NCBI RefSeq assembly: GCF_003011965.1
Contig: NZ_PXWG01000002.1
Coordinates: 62,001-126,000, forward strand
DNA from: Streptosporangium nondiastaticum
GTDB taxonomy: Bacteria; Actinomycetota; Actinomycetes; Streptomycetales; Streptomycetaceae
Reading direction: 5' to 3'
DNA length: 64,000 nucleotides
Under the pieces are notes generated by a model. The model was not told where the DNA came from and did no database searches. It saw only the letters and a list, made by a program, of their open reading frames with translations. The position numbers and the translations under genes are program-made. Position 1 is the first letter of the stretch; the number at the start of each line of letters is the position of its first letter. Positions 60,168-64,000 of the stretch are shown piece after piece.

Positions 60168-61082
60168 ATGACATCGACAACGCCGGCAGGAGCGCCGGGC
60201 GGGCGTCGTCTCTTCATCTCGTACGCGCGCCCTGACAGCGAATCCGTGCTGAGGCTGGTGGAAGTGTTCAAAGCACTGCGCCACACCCCCTGGTTGGACC
60301 GCGAGCTGGAGACCGAGGGCGGAAAACCGTGGTGGGACCGGATCCTCACCGAAATCGAGGCGTGCGACGCCATCGTCGTCGTGCTCTCACCTGAGCTCTT
60401 CGATTCGGTCCCTGCTCAGCGGGAGCGCGAGTACGCAGCCGAACTCGGCAAGCCGCCGCTGCCCGTCATGGTCGAACCGGTCACGCCCGACATCCTGCCG
60501 CCGGATCTGAGCAATCGACAGTTCGTCGACTTCACCCAAGCCGACCCATTGGCCGGAGCCAAGCTCGCGAGCGCCCTGACAGGACTGCCCTGCGCCCCGC
60601 CGCTGCCCGACCCGATGCCCAAACGCCCGGATGTGCCCTCCAGTTATCTGGGCGATCTCCGCGACCGCGTACGAGCAGCAGGCCTGTCGCTGGACGAACA
60701 GGTCGGGCTGATCACCGAGTTGCGTATCCGCCTGGACCTGGAGAGAGAGCGGCAGGCCGTCGTCACCCTGCTGCGCGAACTGCAACGGCGCCGCGATCTC
60801 TGCCATGCTGCCTGGCAGATACTGGACCCACTGCTCAGGGATGTGAGCGGGGAGCCGTCGGAAGTGCCCTCCCCCGGAGCGGAGTCGCAGAAAGAGCAGC
60901 CCGCCACGCTGTCCACGTCCGCAAGTGCCCAGCCGGAGCCGACGACACCGGAATCCGGTCTGCCACCGGCCGGCTGGTACCCGGACCCCTCGGGCCGCCA
61001 TCAACTGCGGTGGTTCTGGAACGGCTGCTGGACCAGCCAAGCCTCCGACAACGGCAAGGTCATCAACGACCCGAACTTCTGA
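60168..61082 (+). CDS. TIR-domain protein with C-terminal DUF2510
   Basis: 304 residues from the ATG at 60168. N-terminal TIR fold (RRLFISYARPDSESV at 13-27, AIVVVLSPELFDSV, and the RWWD-like PWWDRI), where Glu residues of the BB/alphaC region may serve NAD hydrolysis. The middle is helical. The C-terminus is a DUF2510 domain (PAGWYPDPSGRHQLRWFW). No TM segment. Divergent from the SLOG pair and followed after 21 nt by a dispanin-like gene. Possible immune sensor or effector. Confidence 0.82.
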   Translation: MTSTTPAGAPGGRRLFISYARPDSESVLRLVEVFKALRHTPWLDRELETEGGKPWWDRILTEIEACDAIVVVLSPELFDSVPAQREREYAAELGKPPLPVMVEPVTPDILPPDLSNRQFVDFTQADPLAGAKLASALTGLPCAPPLPDPMPKRPDVPSSYLGDLRDRVRAAGLSLDEQVGLITELRIRLDLERERQAVVTLLRELQRRRDLCHAAWQILDPLLRDVSGEPSEVPSPGAESQKEQPATLSTSASAQPEPTTPESGLPPAGWYPDPSGRHQLRWFWNGCWTSQASDNGKVINDPNF

Positions 61083-61103
61083 AGGTGAAGGGAATCCACC
61101 GCC

Positions 61104-61475
61104 ATGAGCACACCAAGGCCGTCATCCGGCGACAGCAACAGCTCCCCCGATCCTCCTCCCGGAGGACGCTACCCACCACCCGACGTGCCCCCGGTCTATC
61201 AGCAGCCTCCCACGCGCAGCAGAGGAGCGCCAAAGACCGCGCAGGGCACCAAACCGCCCACCTACTGGTGGCTGTCGATCATCGTTTTCCTCTTCTTCTG
61301 GTTCCTCTTCGGCGCCTTTGGGATGTACTACTCGGCGCAGGTTTCCACCCGCTGGGGTTACGGAGACGCGCCCGGCGCACAGCGTGCGTCGAAGTCCGCC
61401 CTCATCGTCAACTTGGTCGGGCTGGGCTTCGGCATTGTCTTCTGGATTTTCGTGCTGTCCCTCGGCTCCCAGTAG
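61104..61475 (+). CDS. Dispanin/CD225-like two-TM protein
   Basis: 123 residues. A Pro-rich N-terminus of about 50 residues, then two TM segments (WWLSIIVFLFFWFLFGAFGM and IVNLVGLGFGIVFWIFVL) separated by a polar loop with Tyr/Ser/Arg and ASKSAL, the CD225 pattern (interferon-induced transmembrane protein family). Probably co-transcribed with the TIR gene. Confidence 0.75.
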   Translation: MSTPRPSSGDSNSSPDPPPGGRYPPPDVPPVYQQPPTRSRGAPKTAQGTKPPTYWWLSIIVFLFFWFLFGAFGMYYSAQVSTRWGYGDAPGAQRASKSALIVNLVGLGFGIVFWIFVLSLGSQ

Positions 61476-61543
61476 TGCGATGCCGCCCTGGAGCGCGTCT
61501 GACAGCTGACGGTGCGGCCTGGCGGCCCCCGTCCTGCGGCCGG

Positions 61544-62398
61544 TCAAGGCGTCCGGTCGAGGCGGTGGGGTGAGGCGGGTGCGGCGTCTGCTGCGAAGGC
61601 CGCGGGCTGCCATGGTGGTGCGAGGATCCGCCGCGTGGCGTCGTTCACGTAGTCGATCTGTTCCGGTGTGAGGTAGTCGCGGTAGCCGCCGATGACTCCG
61701 CGGCGGGTCTTGTAGGAGTCGGGGTTTCCGGGAACGGCGGGCCGGAGCTTGTCCGTGTTCAGGGCGTTGGAGAGTTCCATGGCGCGCATGGCTTTGAACT
61801 CCGCGAAGTCGACCACGGTGCGGAGCGCGTCCCGGCCCGCCGGAGCCAGCCCGCAGAAGTCGAGCACGCGTGCGAGTTCCCCGGCGGTGTCGGCGGCCAG
61901 CCGCTCGTAGGAGGTGAGGAGGAACGAGGCGGGTACGTCCTGCCGGGCGTGCCAGATATCCCAGAAGGTCAGGCAGGTCCTGACACTGCCTTCGTCTTCG
62001 GTCAGGAAGTCACCGATCTCCCCGGCGTACGGGCGGAAATCGCGGTGGAGGACCTGGAAGTAGCGGGATACGGCGGTGTCCCGGATGTCGCGGACCAGGA
62101 GGACCACTTTGCGGTCGCGGTAGAAGCCCTTGTTCCGGGACAGCCCTGCCGGGGTGCGCCAGGGGACGCGGTCGTCGTGCCAGAAGACGATGCGCGGGAC
62201 GGTGGAGTCCACCGCGCTGAAGCCGGTCAGTGCCAGGTCCCGGCAGACTTCCATGGGGATTCCGCGCGCCGTGGAGATGGCCTTGGCCATGAGCAACCGC
62301 AGCCAGGTGCGGCCGCATTTGGGGAAGGAGAGGACGTAGACGTCGCCTTGGGTGTCGGCGGGCCTCACGGGCTCCTCGGGGGAGGGTGGGGAGAACAC
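61544..62398 (-). CDS. Sulfotransferase
   Basis: 284 residues. PAPS-binding motifs: 5'-phosphosulfate loop SFPKCGRTWLRLL (24-36) and the 3'-phosphate segment RDIRDTAVSRYFQ. C-terminal TRRGVIGGYRDYL fits the RKGxxGDWK-like loop. GTG start at 62398 with AAGGA upstream; a GTG at 62368 is an alternative. Transfers sulfate to a hydroxyl, probably of a sugar or lipid. Same strand as the epimerase, 23 nt away. Confidence 0.88.
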   Translation of the reverse strand: MFSPPSPEEPVRPADTQGDVYVLSFPKCGRTWLRLLMAKAISTARGIPMEVCRDLALTGFSAVDSTVPRIVFWHDDRVPWRTPAGLSRNKGFYRDRKVVLLVRDIRDTAVSRYFQVLHRDFRPYAGEIGDFLTEDEGSVRTCLTFWDIWHARQDVPASFLLTSYERLAADTAGELARVLDFCGLAPAGRDALRTVVDFAEFKAMRAMELSNALNTDKLRPAVPGNPDSYKTRRGVIGGYRDYLTPEQIDYVNDATRRILAPPWQPAAFAADAAPASPHRLDRTP

Positions 62399-62420
62399 CG
62401 GAGCGGTCCTTTCCTGTCGC

Positions 62421-63350
62421 TCACGGCCGGGGGTGTTCCCGGGCCATGGCCAGGATCCCGTCGTGCAGTGTGGTGCGGGGCCGGTAGCCGAGTTCCCGGG
62501 TGGCGACGGTGATGTCGGCGCTGGTGTGGCGCGCGTCCCCGGGGCCCGTCGGCAGGGGCAGGATCTCCACGGGCCCCACGATGTTCTCGACGGTGGAGAT
62601 GGCTTGTTTCATCGAGACCGGGGAGCCGCCGCCGAGGTTGGCGATCCCGGTGAACGCGGAGCGGGCCGCCTCGCGCATGGCGGTGACGGCGTCGTGGACG
62701 TAGGTGAAGTCGCGGGTCTGTTCCCCGTCGCCGTAGAGGGGGAACGGGGCGCCGTTCGACGCGGCGTGGAGGAGGCGGGCCAAGGCCATGTCCGGCCGCT
62801 GGCGGGGTCCGTAGACGGTGAACAGCCGCAGGGACACGGCCGGCACTCCGAAGGTCTGCCGGTAGAGCTCGCACAGGTGCTCGCCGGCCAGCTTGGTGAT
62901 CCCGTACGGGGAGACGGGCCGGGGCAGGACCGTCTCGGCCGTGGGACAGACCGGTGCGTTGCCGTAGACCGAGGAGCTGGAGGCGTAGACGAACTTGCCG
63001 GCCGGGTGCTGCCGTACGGCCTCCAGCAGGACCTGTGTGGCGAGCACGTTGCGGGACGTGTACAGCGGGAACTCCGCTCCCCAGGACGGCCGCACCCCGG
63101 GCTGGCCGGCGAGGTGGTAGACGGCGTCCGCGCCGTCGACGAGCGGGGCGAGGTCCGCTGTCAGCAGGTCGGCGCGGTGGAGGGAGAAGCCCGGGGAGCC
63201 GGTGAGGGTGCGGAGATTGCGTTCCTTGCGGGCCGGGTCGTAGAAGTCGGTGAAGGAGTCGATGCCCGTGACGGTGTCGCCGCAGGCCAGCAGGTGCGCG
63301 CACAGGTGTGAGCCGATGAAGCCGGCCGCCCCGGTGACCAGCGCCCGCAC
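62421..63350 (-). CDS. NAD-dependent nucleotide-sugar epimerase
   Basis: 309 residues; GTG start at 63350. Extended SDR: TGAAGFIGSH at residues 6-15, SSSSVYGN, and the YxxxK pair in SPYGITK. The sequence is closest to UDP-glucuronate/UDP-N-acetylgalactosamine 4-epimerases (RLFTVYGPRQRPDMA). Its start overlaps the stop of the aldo/keto reductase by 1 nt, so the three genes form one operon with the sulfotransferase. Confidence 0.87.
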   Translation of the reverse strand: MRALVTGAAGFIGSHLCAHLLACGDTVTGIDSFTDFYDPARKERNLRTLTGSPGFSLHRADLLTADLAPLVDGADAVYHLAGQPGVRPSWGAEFPLYTSRNVLATQVLLEAVRQHPAGKFVYASSSSVYGNAPVCPTAETVLPRPVSPYGITKLAGEHLCELYRQTFGVPAVSLRLFTVYGPRQRPDMALARLLHAASNGAPFPLYGDGEQTRDFTYVHDAVTAMREAARSAFTGIANLGGGSPVSMKQAISTVENIVGPVEILPLPTGPGDARHTSADITVATRELGYRPRTTLHDGILAMAREHPRP

Positions 63351-64000
63351 TACCGCTGCCCGCCCGATACCTCGGAAGCCCCGGAGGGGGAGCTGCCGCC
63401 GCCGGCGCCGGCGGGGCAGGCCGCCGCTATGCGGGCGACGTCCTCGCTCGTGAGGGCGATGTCGGCCGCGGCGGCGTTCTCGGCGGCCCGGGAGGGTGTG
63501 GCGGTTTTGGGGATGGCGAAGGTGTGCGGGTCGCGGACGAGGAAGGCGAGGGCGATCTGGTGCCGGGTGGCGTCGTGGGCACCGGCAATCGCGTCGAGGA
63601 CGGCGGCGGCCCGTGGGGAGGGCGGGAAGGAGCCCAGTCCGAAGGGGCTGTAGCCGACCATGGCGGTGCCGCGGGCCCGGCAGGCGGGGGCGACACGGAG
63701 TTCGGCGGAGCGGTCACCGAGGTGGTGCAGGACCTGGTTGCAGGCGATCTCACCCGGTTCGGTACGGGCGAACAGCTCGGTGAGGTGGCGTTCGTGGAAG
63801 TTGCTGACGCCGTAGTGGAGGATCTTCCCCGCCCGGTGGAGCGCGCGCAGCCCGGTGAGGGTCTCGTCCAGGGGGTGGCCGTCGGGCCAGTGCAGCAGGT
63901 AGAGGTCGAGGTGGTCGGTGCCGAGGCGGCGCAGGCTGCGCTCGCACGCGGCCACGGTGCCGTGCGCGTCGGCGTTGGCCGGCCGGACCTTGGAGGTGAG
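63350..64000 (-). CDS. Aldo/keto reductase, N-terminus outside window
   Basis: The frame enters from the right edge and ends in TAG at 63350-63352, giving 217 residues. It covers the AKR segment from LTSKV through the catalytic His (LYLLHWPDG), GVSNF and the C-terminal AIPKTATP NADP region. A DkgA-like reductase of small carbonyls. First visible gene of the sugar operon. Confidence 0.87.
   Translation of the reverse strand, partial: LTSKVRPANADAHGTVAACERSLRRLGTDHLDLYLLHWPDGHPLDETLTGLRALHRAGKILHYGVSNFHERHLTELFARTEPGEIACNQVLHHLGDRSAELRVAPACRARGTAMVGYSPFGLGSFPPSPRAAAVLDAIAGAHDATRHQIALAFLVRDPHTFAIPKTATPSRAAENAAAADIALTSEDVARIAAACPAGAGGGSSPSGASEVSGGQR

Noticed and set aside
1..64000. tRNA, rRNA and riboswitch genes
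   Set aside because: I looked through the intergenic gaps, which are mostly under 320 bp, and saw no cloverleaf or conserved riboswitch core. A covariance-model search would be needed to exclude small RNAs.

Overview
The window is very GC-rich, with strong G/C preference at third codon positions, frequent GTG starts and 1-8 nt stop/start overlaps. Together with the gene families present this points to an actinomycete, most likely Streptomyces or a close relative. No rRNA, tRNA, insertion sequence or CRISPR array was seen.

Region A (1 to about 36.7 kb) looks like one unusual hybrid biosynthetic gene cluster. It holds five ATP-grasp ligases (one cut by the window edge), a sixth degenerate ATP-grasp fused to a RidA-like domain, two small NRPS proteins (A-T-C and A-T), one KS-AT-ACP polyketide synthase module, a P450, three non-heme iron oxygenases (PhyH, TauD and JmjC types), an FAD-linked oxidase, an SDR, an aldo/keto reductase, a NodB-type deacetylase with an extra N-terminal domain, an HSL-type hydrolase, an S9 peptidase, a type II thioesterase and three MFS exporters. 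The last operon (30.1-36.7 kb) ends with a 45-residue peptide gene made of exactly three 15-residue units, each ending VNNCVAAYV, followed at once by a YcaO enzyme. This is a multi-core RiPP precursor embedded in an NRPS/ATP-grasp cluster, and is the most striking feature here.

The operons of region A are mostly divergent pairs. Their shared promoter regions at 12.9, 23.9 and 30.0 kb, and the promoter of the XRE/TPR regulator at 15.4-15.6 kb, all carry copies of TTGCCA/TGGCAA. Two of them have the exact arrangement TTGCCA-N15-TGGCAA. This ties the whole block into one putative regulon. Divergent from the regulator is a small secreted-type peptide with three [GA][IV]DW[PS] motifs, an arrangement like RRNPP peptide-pheromone systems.

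Region B (36.8-43.2 kb) carries more ordinary genes: a GalE-type epimerase, a methyltransferase, an amino-acid permease, a DUF89/ARMT1-type protein and a cation/proton antiporter.

Region C (43.2-56.1 kb) holds a membrane protein, two P-loop NTPases, a protein of unknown function, a large FxsT-like NTPase/TPR protein, a short FxSxx-like precursor with an altered C-terminus, an FxsB-like radical SAM/SPASM enzyme and an HExxH peptide-modification protein. It is a variant FxSxx-type cyclophane RiPP locus.

Region D (56.3-61.5 kb) looks like a conflict or defence island: two translationally coupled SLOG plus two-TM (SLATT/DUF4231-like) membrane proteins, a TIR-DUF2510 protein and a dispanin-like two-TM protein. 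Region E (61.5-64.0 kb) has a sulfotransferase, a nucleotide-sugar epimerase and a partial aldo/keto reductase.
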